Notes: a model not told the origin generated them from the sequence alone. DNA of 64,000 nt from an uncultured Lachnospiraceae bacterium (GCA_947174505.1 CAMWJF010000013.1:1-64000), one strand, 5' to 3'; positions 42,792-51,485 are shown, counted from the first letter of the stretch. Translations and numbers: made by a program.

Positions 42792-43505
42792 CTACCACAC
42801 ATCGCCATCCTGTATATCATCCAGATCCGGAATCCTGCCGCCCATATCGACAATGACCGGCGTCTCACCATCCGTCCCCGCCGTATCCGCTGCGATACTC
42901 GCAGGCGCAGAAACCAGGGACGCCGCAGTGGATGCCCACTTGATCATCTTGGTAAGCGCTGCCGCATTGTTTGCCTGCAGCACCAGTTCTTTATTTCCCG
43001 TAAATTCCTCCAAAACAGCATCGTCCGCATCCTGTCCGATGGAGATGGCGATTTTGACCGCTTTCTTGCCCCAAGGCAGTTTCTTTAACTCCTCCAGCGC
43101 CTTTTTATAGTCATCCGTGGGCTGCCCGTCCGACAGAAGCACGAGTACGGGCGGAAGCGCCCTGTCTGACATAGGCGGAATCGTAAGCTGTGCTGCCAGC
43201 AGTTCAAAAGCCTTGCCTAAATCTGTCACCCCGACAGCCTCCAGATCATCCCACGCAAACTCCTCCACATTGACAGGATTACCCGTCACCCAGGATGCCC
43301 CGGTAGAAAATTTCAAAGTCCGGATCATCAGCTGCGCATTCGGGTTGTTTTCCGCTGCGGATACCATCTCCGGTATGGTGGACTGGATGGCATGATTCAC
43401 TGTGCCGATCTTCTCCCCATACATGGAGCCGGAGCAATCCACAATCCAAAAAAAATGAAGCGGCCTGCTCGCCAGTTCTCCTCCCGGTCTTTTCATTTCT
43501 CCCAT
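42792..43505 (-). CDS. TerY-like von Willebrand factor A protein
   Basis: 237 residues. The metal-ion-dependent adhesion site is complete: DCSGSM near residue 23, a Thr in GVTDLGKAFELL and the Asp in LLSDGQPTDDYKK. The closest known type is the TerY group, which couples to PP2C and kinase proteins in tellurite-resistance-linked stress systems. It is likely cytosolic. The TerY-C zinc part, usually attached or nearby, is encoded two genes downstream. The PP2C gene follows at 14 bases, or overlaps if the GTG start is used. Confidence 0.88.
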   Translation of the reverse strand: MGEMKRPGGELASRPLHFFWIVDCSGSMYGEKIGTVNHAIQSTIPEMVSAAENNPNAQLMIRTLKFSTGASWVTGNPVNVEEFAWDDLEAVGVTDLGKAFELLAAQLTIPPMSDRALPPVLVLLSDGQPTDDYKKALEELKKLPWGKKAVKIAISIGQDADDAVLEEFTGNKELVLQANNAAALTKMIKWASTAASLVSAPASIAADTAGTDGETPVIVDMGGRIPDLDDIQDGDVW

Positions 43506-43534
43506 AATCTATCCTTCCTCCTTCTCTTATCCAT

Positions 43535-43631
43535 GTGGAACATGCTTTATTTCAGGCATCCTCCCAAGTGCGATTCCGTATTTCCCGGCGTCCCGTCCTT
43601 GGGCGGGACTTCTTAAAAGTACATCTCACTT
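43535..43631. repeat. Intergenic hairpin element, copy 3
   Basis: GTGGAACATGCT/AGGCAT forms the smaller hairpin. The larger has weakened arms (AAGTGCGATTCCGTATTT against AAAAGTACATCTCACTT) around a strong inner stem GTCCCGTCCTTGGGCGGGAC. The stop codon of the leucine-rich repeat gene lies in the outer arm. Confidence 0.65.
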
Positions 43632-44822
43632 TGCGCGCTCGCATCTGATCTGCCAGGCTCTGGCATACTGCATCGCATAAGACCCCATATTGCACCGGAT
43701 CGTAAAATTTTCATGCCGCTCATCGGGTTCTCCGAAAGTCTTCAAAAAGCCCGTCCCTTTTCCGCCGCCGATTTCAACCACAGAATCCGGTATATAAATA
43801 CTTTCCAGCCCTTTACAGCCCGCAAAAGCGCCCTCTTCAATGGCTGTCACCCCTTCCGGGAGATCCACTGTCTGTAGGACATCACAGCCCTCAAAGGCCG
43901 ATATTCGGACTGCATCCAGCTCCTGCGGGAACACCACATCCCGAAGACTTTTACACCAGCGGAATGTATTTTCCCTGATCTCCCTCAGTTTGCCCGGCAG
44001 TACCGCCCGTTTAAGCCGCCCGCAGCCGGCAAAGCTGTTCTCCCCGATATATTTCACGCTGTCCGGCACCGTAACCGATTCCAGACCGCTGTATTCAAAC
44101 GCGCCCTCGTATTTGATCTCACTTCCTAAAATCTTGGGACAGCCTGTGGCGTCCGTGCTGCCAATGCCCCGCAGTGACCCAGGCAGTATTACTTCCTTTA
44201 ATCCCCTGCAGTTTAAAAACGCACCGTTTCCCAGAATTTCAATACCGTCGGAAATAATGATCTTCTCGATGCCGACACATCCTTTAAAGGCGTAATTTCC
44301 TACTGCAACTACCCTTTTCCCCTCAATGATATTGGGAACCACCACGACAGGTTCGTCAAAATCAACAAATTTGAGAATCCGAATCCCCCTTGACGTCTCC
44401 TCATATTCATACAGGCTTTCACTCTCACAGGGAACCCATTCTTTTTCAGAAGACGGAACCGGTTTCTGCCCGTCCGCGGAAGCCGCCGCTTCTTCCCTTT
44501 GCCCGTCTTTATCATCCACCGACAGGTTCATCGCCTTTGCCCATGCCAGAATGGCAGCTTCGGCGCTTTTCGTCCGAATATCATATCCCTGCTCAATGGA
44601 TCTGACGAATCGGTGCAGCGCCATTTTATCCATCTGCCCGAGGCTTCTCATTTCACCCACAATGCCGTCGTCAAATACAATCATCAAAAGATTCCTTTTC
44701 CGCCTGTCCTGCGGAAAAAAGTCCAAAAGAAGAGCCTGCAGCCTCTTTCTGTCAGAAAGTGCGTCCGGATAGTCATGTATGAGACCCGCCAAAACCTTAT
44801 CGTCTTCCATACCCGTTATCAT
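43626..44822 (-). CDS. BspA-type leucine-rich repeat protein of the TerY-P cluster
   Basis: 398 residues, no signal peptide, so probably cytosolic. An N-terminal helical domain (about 1-110; LAGLIHDYPDALSDRKRLQA, then NLLMIVFDDGIVGEMRSL) resembles the leucine-rich accessory domain placed beside kinases and other signalling proteins. The C-terminal part (about 150-390) is a row of BspA-like LRR_5 units with patterns such as VGNYAFKGCVGIEKIIISDG and YIGENSFAGCGRLKRAVLPG. The ATG overlaps the kinase stop (ATGA), showing translational coupling. It may be the substrate or sensing arm of the kinase; this is inference. Confidence 0.82.
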   Translation of the reverse strand: MITGMEDDKVLAGLIHDYPDALSDRKRLQALLLDFFPQDRRKRNLLMIVFDDGIVGEMRSLGQMDKMALHRFVRSIEQGYDIRTKSAEAAILAWAKAMNLSVDDKDGQREEAAASADGQKPVPSSEKEWVPCESESLYEYEETSRGIRILKFVDFDEPVVVVPNIIEGKRVVAVGNYAFKGCVGIEKIIISDGIEILGNGAFLNCRGLKEVILPGSLRGIGSTDATGCPKILGSEIKYEGAFEYSGLESVTVPDSVKYIGENSFAGCGRLKRAVLPGKLREIRENTFRWCKSLRDVVFPQELDAVRISAFEGCDVLQTVDLPEGVTAIEEGAFAGCKGLESIYIPDSVVEIGGGKGTGFLKTFGEPDERHENFTIRCNMGSYAMQYARAWQIRCERAK

Positions 44823-46126
44823 GCTCCTCCATGAAATTCTCCTGTCAGTTGCCCGAAGTCAATCTTCGTGTCCCTGACAATCGCCGCCGAGCGGCCCTGC
44901 GGCACGGGAATCTGCGTTCCGTCCGCCTTGATGTATGTCCAGTTATCCCCGGACAGATTTCTGATCCCCCACAGCTTCGGGTTTGCCGGATTCTGCACCA
45001 CCTCACCGGCCTTTGTATCCATATCATAATTTCCTTCCACATGATGCCGGTACAATTTCGTATTGGACATCAGCAGTACCGTACTTTTTCCGATCATAAG
45101 CTTAGGCGGAACGGTTACTGCCTTCTGACAGCCCCAACAGATATGCGCTGCGCCGTCTTCTTCCTTGCGTACATCATAAAACACCTCGCTGCCACAGTTC
45201 GAACAGATCATAATGCCTGACATGAGATTCGCAAAAGTCTCCATCCATTTGCCCTCGGTAATCCGGCGGTTAGGCTGTCTGAGCCCTACGGTAAAGGACG
45301 TGGTAAACAGATCCCTAAGCTGCTGCGGATACAGATCCCAGAAGATAAGGGCATTGTCCTGATATCCCGCAAGGGGCCTGTTATCGTTGTCGTCCGGGTC
45401 AAAGATAAACAACGGATCCGTTCCGTACAGCATGTTCATGGCATGAATATCCATGCACTTGATCCGTGCCTCTCTCCTGCCCTCTAAGGGGTGGTTTAAC
45501 ATAAACATGTAAAAGAGCAGCACCGCCAGGGAAAAGAGATCCGTGTTCCGGGACGGCTTCTCTTTCCCTGTCACAATTTCAGGCGCCATAAAGCGGGGTG
45601 TCCCGTACACGCCGGTTTTCGCCCCGTTATAAGAAACGTTATCGTTATCACAGATCAGGACGTCGCCCGTATCGGGATCAAAAAAGACATTGCCGAAAGA
45701 AATATCCCGGTAGCTGTAACCTTTTCCGTGCAGCGCGTTATATCCTCTGGTCAGATGATAGGCCGCCCTGCACAGACAGTAAAAAGAAGGCTCCGCCTTT
45801 CTCTTCATCATGTCAACAATACTTCTGTAATTTTTCGGACGAAGAGGCATGATATAACCAAACGATTCTCCGTACGCTTTAAAGACCATATCCTGCGGCC
45901 ACAGGAAAGAATCGTCCGGCGGGCCGCTCTGAATCAGATTATCCAGAATTTCCTTCTGGTTTTTGGTGGCGGTGTTCTTATAATACCACTTCAAGGCATA
46001 CAGCTTATTTTCCGATTCTACCGAATACACTTCCCCCTGCCCGCCTGCGCCGAGCATCTGTTTTACCGTATATTTGCTGCCGCTCTCAGAAGTGAGAACC
46101 GTCCCGCTCTTCAGCTGTCCTTCCAT
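44819..46126 (-). CDS. Eukaryotic-type Ser/Thr protein kinase with C-terminal zinc ribbon
   Basis: 435 residues. The kinase domain (about 15-300) has a glycine loop LGAGGQGEVYSV, the Lys of LYALKWYY (about 46), the catalytic loop YRDISFGNVFF (Asp about 141), a DND in place of DFG (about 160-162) and GTPRFMAPEI. A zinc ribbon follows (C308, C311, C330, C333), then a C-terminal beta-rich domain with WGIRNLSGDNW, possibly FHA-like. This matches the kinase of TerY-P triads. No membrane helix, so cytosolic. ATG 46126 follows GGAGAAGGG; a further ATG at 46159 is possible. It starts the cluster that runs through LRR, vWA, PP2C and TerY-C-like genes. Confidence 0.88.
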   Translation of the reverse strand: MEGQLKSGTVLTSESGSKYTVKQMLGAGGQGEVYSVESENKLYALKWYYKNTATKNQKEILDNLIQSGPPDDSFLWPQDMVFKAYGESFGYIMPLRPKNYRSIVDMMKRKAEPSFYCLCRAAYHLTRGYNALHGKGYSYRDISFGNVFFDPDTGDVLICDNDNVSYNGAKTGVYGTPRFMAPEIVTGKEKPSRNTDLFSLAVLLFYMFMLNHPLEGRREARIKCMDIHAMNMLYGTDPLFIFDPDDNDNRPLAGYQDNALIFWDLYPQQLRDLFTTSFTVGLRQPNRRITEGKWMETFANLMSGIMICSNCGSEVFYDVRKEEDGAAHICWGCQKAVTVPPKLMIGKSTVLLMSNTKLYRHHVEGNYDMDTKAGEVVQNPANPKLWGIRNLSGDNWTYIKADGTQIPVPQGRSAAIVRDTKIDFGQLTGEFHGGA

Positions 46127-46170
46127 GGTCCCTTCTCCCCGTTTTATATTGTTTCCCATGATTCCGCACA

Positions 46171-46263
46171 GAGAATGCCTCTTTTCAGGCATTCTCTTAT
46201 GCGAAACTTAGTACTTCTCAGCGAAGCAGCCTCTGCTGTTGAGCTTTAGAAGTACTTTTCGCA
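46171..46263. repeat. Intergenic hairpin element, copy 4
   Basis: GAGAATGCCT/AGGCATTCTC hairpin followed by GCGAAACTTAGTACTTCT paired with AGAAGTACTTTTCGC around AGCGAAGCAGCCTCTGCT. It lies between the rnfB stop and the kinase gene. Confidence 0.8.
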
Positions 46264-46265
46264 TT

Positions 46266-47057
46266 TTACACAATGACCTTCTTCGGGCACTTCTCTTTAC
46301 ATGTCCCGCAGCCGGTGCACTTCTCCTGATCGATAATCGCGTGGAAATCCTCAATCACAATCGCGTCCGCCGGGCAGTTTCTCTTACAGAGCTGGCAGGC
46401 GATACAGCCCACGTCGCAGGCCTTCATGGTCACAGGTCCCTTCTCCTTCGAGCTGCAGGCCACCACATGCTTCGCGTCGTAGGGAATCAGCTCGATCAGG
46501 TGTTTCGGGCAGGCCGCCACGCACTTGCCGCAGGCTTTACATGCCTCCTTATCCACCACGGCCACACCGTTCACCACATGTATCGCGTCAAACGGGCAGG
46601 CTTTCACACAGCTTCCAAAACCAAGACAGCCGTCGTTACAGGATTTTGGCCCGCCGTTTGGCACAAAAGCCACCATGGCGCAGTCCGCAATCCCCGTATA
46701 GTCATAGTCCACTCTGGTGCGCTCCTTGTCGCCGCGGCACTTCACAAAGGCTGTCATACGCACGCTCTCTCCGGCTTCCACGCCCATGATCTGCGCCACC
46801 TGCGCGCCCACCTTCTCACCGCCGACCGGGCAGGCGGTTGCAGGCGCCTCCCCCTTTACAATCGCCGCCGCCAGACCGGAACATCCTGCATAGCCGCAGC
46901 CACCGCAGTTATTTCCGGGAAGGACGCCCAGAATGGCCTCCTCCCGCTCATCCACATCCACTTTGAATTTAATACCGGCCACACCGAGGAACAGTCCCAC
47001 AAACAGACCCACCGCTCCCACGATTCCCGTCGCCATCAAAATTCCCGCTATATCCAT
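46266..47057 (-). CDS. rnfB: Rnf complex subunit B (iron-sulfur protein)
   Basis: 263 residues. An N-terminal membrane helix (about 3-25), then the [4Fe-4S] motif GNNCGGCGYAGCSGLAAAI and several ferredoxin-type sites (CLGFGSCVKACPFDAI, CKACGKCVAACPKHLI, CIACQLCKRNCPADAI, CTGCGTCKEKCPKKVI). RnfB takes electrons from ferredoxin and passes them into the Rnf membrane complex, which pumps Na+ or H+ while reducing NAD+. It is the last gene of rnfCDGEAB. ATG 47057 has GGAGG five bases upstream. Confidence 0.96.
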   Translation of the reverse strand: MDIAGILMATGIVGAVGLFVGLFLGVAGIKFKVDVDEREEAILGVLPGNNCGGCGYAGCSGLAAAIVKGEAPATACPVGGEKVGAQVAQIMGVEAGESVRMTAFVKCRGDKERTRVDYDYTGIADCAMVAFVPNGGPKSCNDGCLGFGSCVKACPFDAIHVVNGVAVVDKEACKACGKCVAACPKHLIELIPYDAKHVVACSSKEKGPVTMKACDVGCIACQLCKRNCPADAIVIEDFHAIIDQEKCTGCGTCKEKCPKKVIV

Positions 47058-47091
47058 ATTAACCTCCATAGTTTCTCACGCATCTGGTCAA

Positions 47092-47177
47092 GTGTAACAC
47101 TTCAGCCCATCATCTTCCTGCCAACCTCGTGCAGGCACAGTTTGTCTGGAAGATTCGGTCTGGCTGAACTGTTACAT
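47092..47177. other. Large stem-loop between rnfA and rnfB
   Basis: GTGTAACACTTCAGCC (47092-47107) pairs imperfectly with GGCTGAACTGTTACAT (47162-47177), with a second inner stem (ATCTTCC near 47112 against GGAAGAT near 47149). It fills the whole gap before rnfB. Related arms occur before rnfD and rnfC. Confidence 0.6.
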
Positions 47178-47755
47178 TAGAGTAATCCCGAAAATCCGCA
47201 AAACGCGATCGCCATCAACCCCGCCGTCACCAGCACAATCGGCATTCCCTGAAAGGATTCCGGTATATCATTGTACTTGAGCTTCTCACGGATTCCCGCC
47301 AGAATAACAATGGAAATGGTGAATCCAACCGCCGTCGCAAAACCATTGACTATCCCGGTCACTATCCCGTAGTTCTTCTGTACATTAGTAAGCGCCACGC
47401 CCAGCACCGCACAGTTGGTCGTAATCAGGGGCAGATACACCCCCAGCGACTGATACAGACCCGGTATGAATTTCTTTAAAAACATTTCCACAAACTGCAC
47501 CAGCGCCGCAATAACCAGAATAAACACAATGGTCTGCAGATAAGCGATATCAAACGGCTGGAGAATAAACTGGTAAATGGCTCCCGCCACCGCCGAGGCC
47601 AGCGTGATGACAAAGATAACCGCCACGCCCATGCCCGTTGCCGTCTCCGTCTTCTTGGACACGCCAAGGAAGGGACACAGCCCCAGAAACTGGCTTAAAA
47701 CCACATTATTTACAAGGGAGGATGCAATCAAAATCACCAGTAATTCTTTAATCAT
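47177..47755 (-). CDS. rnfA: Rnf complex subunit A
   Basis: 192-residue integral membrane protein with six helices: MIKELLVILIASSLVNNVVL, then SQFLGLCPFLGVSKK. Two conserved Cys-containing turns (LCPFLG and TTNCAVLG) bind the intramembrane [2Fe-2S] cluster shared by RnfA and RnfE. The overlap with rnfE (stop at 47748) and the start ATG 47755 with GGGGG upstream set the correct beginning; the frame upstream to 47797 lies over the rnfE tail. Confidence 0.95.
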   Translation of the reverse strand: MIKELLVILIASSLVNNVVLSQFLGLCPFLGVSKKTETATGMGVAVIFVITLASAVAGAIYQFILQPFDIAYLQTIVFILVIAALVQFVEMFLKKFIPGLYQSLGVYLPLITTNCAVLGVALTNVQKNYGIVTGIVNGFATAVGFTISIVILAGIREKLKYNDIPESFQGMPIVLVTAGLMAIAFCGFSGLL

Positions 47756-48479
47756 TCTTCTTTTCCCCCTCTCCCGCTTTTTCTTTTCTTTCGTCAATCA
47801 GACGCCTTGCACAGCCCGTATCCCCACAGTTCATGCAGTCACTGTTACAGCCGGACTGGATCTTCGACATATCCTTTCCTTTTCTCTCCCCGGCAATCTT
47901 CACCTTATTCTGGATCGCCGTCAGGAGCGCCAGAACAAAGAACGCACCCGGTGCCATGATAAAGATGCTCACCGGAACAAAACTTTCCGGCATCACATGA
48001 ATACCGAAGATTTCACCTGCGCCGAGAAGTTCTCTCACCGCGCCGATACAGGTCAGCGCAACGGAGAAACCAAGTCCCATGCCGATCCCGTCAAACAGCG
48101 ACGGAATCACAGGGTTTTTGTAGGCATATGCCTCCGCACGCCCGAGGATAATACAGTTTACCACGATCAGCGGAATGTAAATGCCGAGGGCGTCGTAGAG
48201 GAAAGGAATAAACCCCTGTAACAACAGCTCCACCATCGTTACGAAAGAGGCGATTATTACAATAAACGCCGGTATTCTTACTTTATCAGGTATGATATTG
48301 CGGAGAAGAGAAATAAACACATTACTCAGCGCAAGCACCACCATCGTCGTGAGTCCCATACCCAGCCCGTTGATCGCAGAAGTGGTCACCGCAAGCGTCG
48401 GACACATACCCAGCATCAGGACAAAGGTCGGGTTTTCCTTTACAATACCGTTTACAAGACGTTCCTTTGCACTATTCAT
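47748..48479 (-). CDS. rnfE: Rnf complex subunit E with a cysteine-rich tail
   Basis: 243 residues. The first 205 are the normal six-helix RnfE body (NPTFVLMLGMCPTLAVTTSA, LIVVNCIILGRAEAYA, both with the cluster Cys). A C-terminal cytoplasmic extension of about 40 residues carries SGCNSDCMNCGDTGCARRL, four cysteines in close spacing, not part of the standard RnfE core. It could bind a metal or iron-sulfur cluster. The start overlaps the end of rnfG, and the end overlaps rnfA. Confidence 0.95.
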   Translation of the reverse strand: MNSAKERLVNGIVKENPTFVLMLGMCPTLAVTTSAINGLGMGLTTMVVLALSNVFISLLRNIIPDKVRIPAFIVIIASFVTMVELLLQGFIPFLYDALGIYIPLIVVNCIILGRAEAYAYKNPVIPSLFDGIGMGLGFSVALTCIGAVRELLGAGEIFGIHVMPESFVPVSIFIMAPGAFFVLALLTAIQNKVKIAGERKGKDMSKIQSGCNSDCMNCGDTGCARRLIDERKEKAGEGEKKND

Positions 48480-49080
48480 TTGCACTACCTCCTCCCAACA
48501 CTGTCTGGAAATAGTATAATCCTGCGTTGACCCCATTGGTCACTGCATTTGTCGTAATAGTCGCGCCGGATATGGCGTCGATCTCATTGTCAGCCGCCGC
48601 CCCGTTTTTTGTATACGCGAACTTTTCCACATTTTTATCCGCAAACTGCGGTTTCAACACATCCTCAGCCTGCATACCAAGACCTGCCGTCTCAGAAATG
48701 GAAAGAATCGACATCCCGTTTAATGTCCCATCCAGACGCACACCAATGGAAAACTGAATATCCCCACCGTAGCCTTCCTTTGTCGTCACGGTGACCACAT
48801 AGCCAAGCAGTTCGCCGGAAGCGTCCTTTGCTTCCATCACCTCATCAATGCTCTCCTGCGCATATCCCGCTTCATTCCAGCCCACATCTGCCACAGATTC
48901 AACACCTATCATGCCAAAGGATGCCGCGTCCGCAAAGACTTCCTGGCACGCCTCCTGCTTCGCCTTCGCCTCCTGCTCGGCTATCGGATTTTTTGTCACC
49001 TGATAAACCAGTCCCAGAAGCAGGCCTGCAATCAGGGTGATCGCCAGCAGAATCCCTGTATTTTTCATCATCTCTTTCAT
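48472..49080 (-). CDS. rnfG: Rnf complex subunit G (covalent FMN)
   Basis: 202 residues, one N-terminal membrane helix (about 6-28) and an FMN-binding domain outside the membrane. The flavinylation motif SGATITTNAVT is near the C-terminus; its Thr carries the phosphoester-linked FMN. The attaching enzyme is ApbE (24209-25258). The ATGA overlap with rnfD shows coupled translation. Confidence 0.95.
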   Translation of the reverse strand: MKEMMKNTGILLAITLIAGLLLGLVYQVTKNPIAEQEAKAKQEACQEVFADAASFGMIGVESVADVGWNEAGYAQESIDEVMEAKDASGELLGYVVTVTTKEGYGGDIQFSIGVRLDGTLNGMSILSISETAGLGMQAEDVLKPQFADKNVEKFAYTKNGAAADNEIDAISGATITTNAVTNGVNAGLYYFQTVLGGGSANE

Positions 49081-50009
49081 GCCTTCTCTCCTCCTTTACC
49101 AAATGCTTTCGGAAGAGTGACCTTCTCAATCAGCGGCACTAAGAGGTTGCCGATGATGATCGCATAAGACACTCCCTCCGCGGAGGGGCCGAAGATACGG
49201 AAAATCCCCGTCAGGATGCCCAGCAAAAATCCAAACAGATACTGGCCCTTTTTTGTGACCGGCCTTGTCACATAGTCGGTCGCCATAAAGAACGCGCCAA
49301 GCATCAAACCACCGCCGGAAAGATGGGCGGATATGTAAGGCCAGTTAAAGCCCCGGCCGCCAAACAGCGTCACAAAGACTGCCAGTGTCACGATGTAGGT
49401 ACCGGGAATCCGCAGATCGATAATCCCAAATAAAATAAGGATGCATGCGCCGATCACAATAGCGATCATGGATGTCTCGCCGATAGTACCGGCCGTACGT
49501 CCTATCACCATATCCAGAATATTGACGGATTCCCCGCTCTTTAAAGCGGCAAGGGGTGTTGCTCCCGTGTACGCGTCACAGTCAAAATTCGTCATGATGG
49601 ACGTAAAGGAAATGAGCAGAAAACACCGCGCGCCGAGCGCCGGGTTCATAAAGTTCTGTCCCAATCCGCCGAACAGCATCTTGACTACCAGGATGGCGAA
49701 CACACCGCCCACCACACCGATCCACCAGGGCGCCGACACAGGCAGATTCAAAGCCAGAAGCAGTCCTGTCACTACAGCGGAATAATCTCCTATCGTTATT
49801 TTTTTCTTACATATTTTCTCAAACGCAAACTCCGTAAACACCGTGGACGCCACCGTCACAAGGATCAAAAGCAGCGCCTTCGGCCCGAAGTTGTAAATTC
49901 CGAATCCAGCCGCCGGAAGAAGGGCGATCACCACGGTCAGCATAATACTGCTCGTAGTGGACTTCGATCTGACATGAGGATTGGAAGAAACTTTCATTAA
50001 ATCATTCAT
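49077..50009 (-). CDS. rnfD: Rnf complex subunit D (membrane, covalent FMN)
   Basis: 310 residues with about eight to ten helices. It starts MNDLMKVSSNPHVRSKSTTS, contains the NQR2/RnfD stretch GGLGQNFMNPALGARCFLLI and the flavinylation site DAYTGATPLAALKSG, whose Thr binds FMN. RnfD lies in the membrane core of ion pumping. The gap to rnfC is 72 bases with a hairpin. Confidence 0.95.
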   Translation of the reverse strand: MNDLMKVSSNPHVRSKSTTSSIMLTVVIALLPAAGFGIYNFGPKALLLILVTVASTVFTEFAFEKICKKKITIGDYSAVVTGLLLALNLPVSAPWWIGVVGGVFAILVVKMLFGGLGQNFMNPALGARCFLLISFTSIMTNFDCDAYTGATPLAALKSGESVNILDMVIGRTAGTIGETSMIAIVIGACILILFGIIDLRIPGTYIVTLAVFVTLFGGRGFNWPYISAHLSGGGLMLGAFFMATDYVTRPVTKKGQYLFGFLLGILTGIFRIFGPSAEGVSYAIIIGNLLVPLIEKVTLPKAFGKGGEKA

Positions 50010-50033
50010 CTCTTCAGTCTATGCTCCTTTCAT

Positions 50034-50074
50034 CGTAACTTTTCAGTCCTTCAAGGTTCCAATGAACAGTTACG
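50034..50074. other. Stem-loop between rnfC and rnfD
   Basis: CGTAACT (50034-50040) and AGTTACG (50068-50074) pair; the inner bases (TTTCAGTCC, AATGAAC) extend loosely. The outer arms resemble those of the rnfA-rnfB stem-loop. Confidence 0.45.
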
Positions 50075-50081
50075 CTATTTC

Positions 50082-51398
50082 TCATTTTTTCTTCTTGGCA
50101 AGCTGCATCTTACGCATGGATTTGATGGTCTGCGTCAGCGGTCTCTTGGCCGGGCAGACAAAGCTGCAGCAGCCGCACTCGCAGCATTCCATGCCATCGT
50201 GGGCAAGAAATTCCTCTTCTTCATAATGCTCCGCATAATCCGCCAGAAGCCTCGGAACCACCCGTCCCGGGCAGACCTCCACGCAGCGGCCGCAGTTGAT
50301 GCAGGCGCTTGGCTCCATGCGGGACACCTCATCTTCTGTAAGACAGAGGAGCGCCGAAGCTGTCTTGGTCGTGGGCACATCCAGCCCGAAAAGGGCAAAG
50401 CCCATCATCGGCCCGCCGGATACAATCTTGACAGGCTCCTGCTTAAAGCCGCCGGCCTCCTCCACCAGTTCATGGTAATTCGTACCGATCCGCACGATAA
50501 AATTCTGTGGATTTGCAATGGCGTCACCTGTCACTGTGACGATACGGTTCATCAAAGGTTTTCCTTCCACCACCGCATGGTAAATCGCCACCACCGTGTC
50601 CACGTTGTTCACTACACAGCCCGCATCTGCTGGGAGCATGGAAGAATTGATGGCTCTTCCCGTGGCCGCATATATAATCTGCCGTTCCGCCCCCTGCGGA
50701 TACTTTGTCTTAAGCGCCTTCACGCTGATGCGCGGCTCATCCTTGGTCAGATTCTTTAAAATTTCAATGCAGTCCGGCTTATTATCCTCCACCGCCAGAA
50801 TGCCGCGGGCGTTCTCAAACAGCTTGAGGGAAACCTTTAAGCCCCCCACCAGCTTCTCCGGCTCCTCTAACATCCTCCGGTAATCGGACGTCAGATAAGG
50901 CTCGCACTCCGCACAGTTTGCGATCACATAATCAATTTTCTCCGGCTCCTTGGGGGAAAGCTTAATAAAAGTAGGAAAGCCCGCACCGCCCATACCGACG
51001 ATACCCGCCTCCTTCACACACTCGATGATCTCCTCCCTTGTCATCTGCTCGAGAGGCTTCCGCTTCGGATACTCCACTTCCTCGTAGAGGCCGTCATTTT
51101 CAATGATAATGCTCATCACGCTGTCACCCGTGACCACACGCCTCGGCTCAATCGCCTTCACCGTACCCGATACCGTCGCGTAAATAGGCGCGGAAACAAA
51201 AGCACCCGCCTCCGCAATCTTCTGTCCGGTCAGCACGCGGTCGCCTTTCTCCACGATGGGCTTCGCCGGCGCGCCGATATGCTGAGACAGCGGGTACACC
51301 AGATCTCCCTTGGGCAGCACAGCCTTGATGGGCTTATCCTTTGACAGATCCTTTCCGTCGTAGGGATGTATGCCGCCGTTAAATGTTAATTTAGCCAT
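50082..51398 (-). CDS. rnfC: Rnf complex subunit C (NADH dehydrogenase)
   Basis: 438 residues. The NADH/FMN site is GIVGMGGAGFPTFIKLS, with ANCAECEPYLTSDYR and the SLBB-type region following. Two [4Fe-4S] sites come last: CINCGRCVEVCPGRVVP and CCECGCCSFVCPAKRPL. RnfC is the NAD-reducing end of the complex. This is the first gene of the operon; ATG 51398 has AAAGGAG upstream. Confidence 0.96.
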   Translation of the reverse strand: MAKLTFNGGIHPYDGKDLSKDKPIKAVLPKGDLVYPLSQHIGAPAKPIVEKGDRVLTGQKIAEAGAFVSAPIYATVSGTVKAIEPRRVVTGDSVMSIIIENDGLYEEVEYPKRKPLEQMTREEIIECVKEAGIVGMGGAGFPTFIKLSPKEPEKIDYVIANCAECEPYLTSDYRRMLEEPEKLVGGLKVSLKLFENARGILAVEDNKPDCIEILKNLTKDEPRISVKALKTKYPQGAERQIIYAATGRAINSSMLPADAGCVVNNVDTVVAIYHAVVEGKPLMNRIVTVTGDAIANPQNFIVRIGTNYHELVEEAGGFKQEPVKIVSGGPMMGFALFGLDVPTTKTASALLCLTEDEVSRMEPSACINCGRCVEVCPGRVVPRLLADYAEHYEEEEFLAHDGMECCECGCCSFVCPAKRPLTQTIKSMRKMQLAKKKK

Positions 51399-51455
51399 AC
51401 CTGTAACCCTGCTCCTTTCACGTTCAGCTCACACTTTAAGTCTGGTTGAACTGCT

Positions 51456-51485
51456 ATTATAAATATACTATTTTTCGACGAAAAA
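51456..51485 (-). promoter_or_regulatory. Promoter region of the rnf operon with an inverted repeat
   Basis: A TATAAT box lies at 51456-51461 on the minus strand. At the -35 position is the inverted repeat TTTTTCG-A-CGAAAAA (51471-51485), so the -35 match is poor (TTTTCG). A protein bound to the repeat could control the operon. Confidence 0.5.

Noticed and set aside
41501-46126. Complete tellurite-resistance operon
   Set aside because: The TerY-like phospho module is present, but no terC, terD, terB or terZ-type gene was seen in the window.
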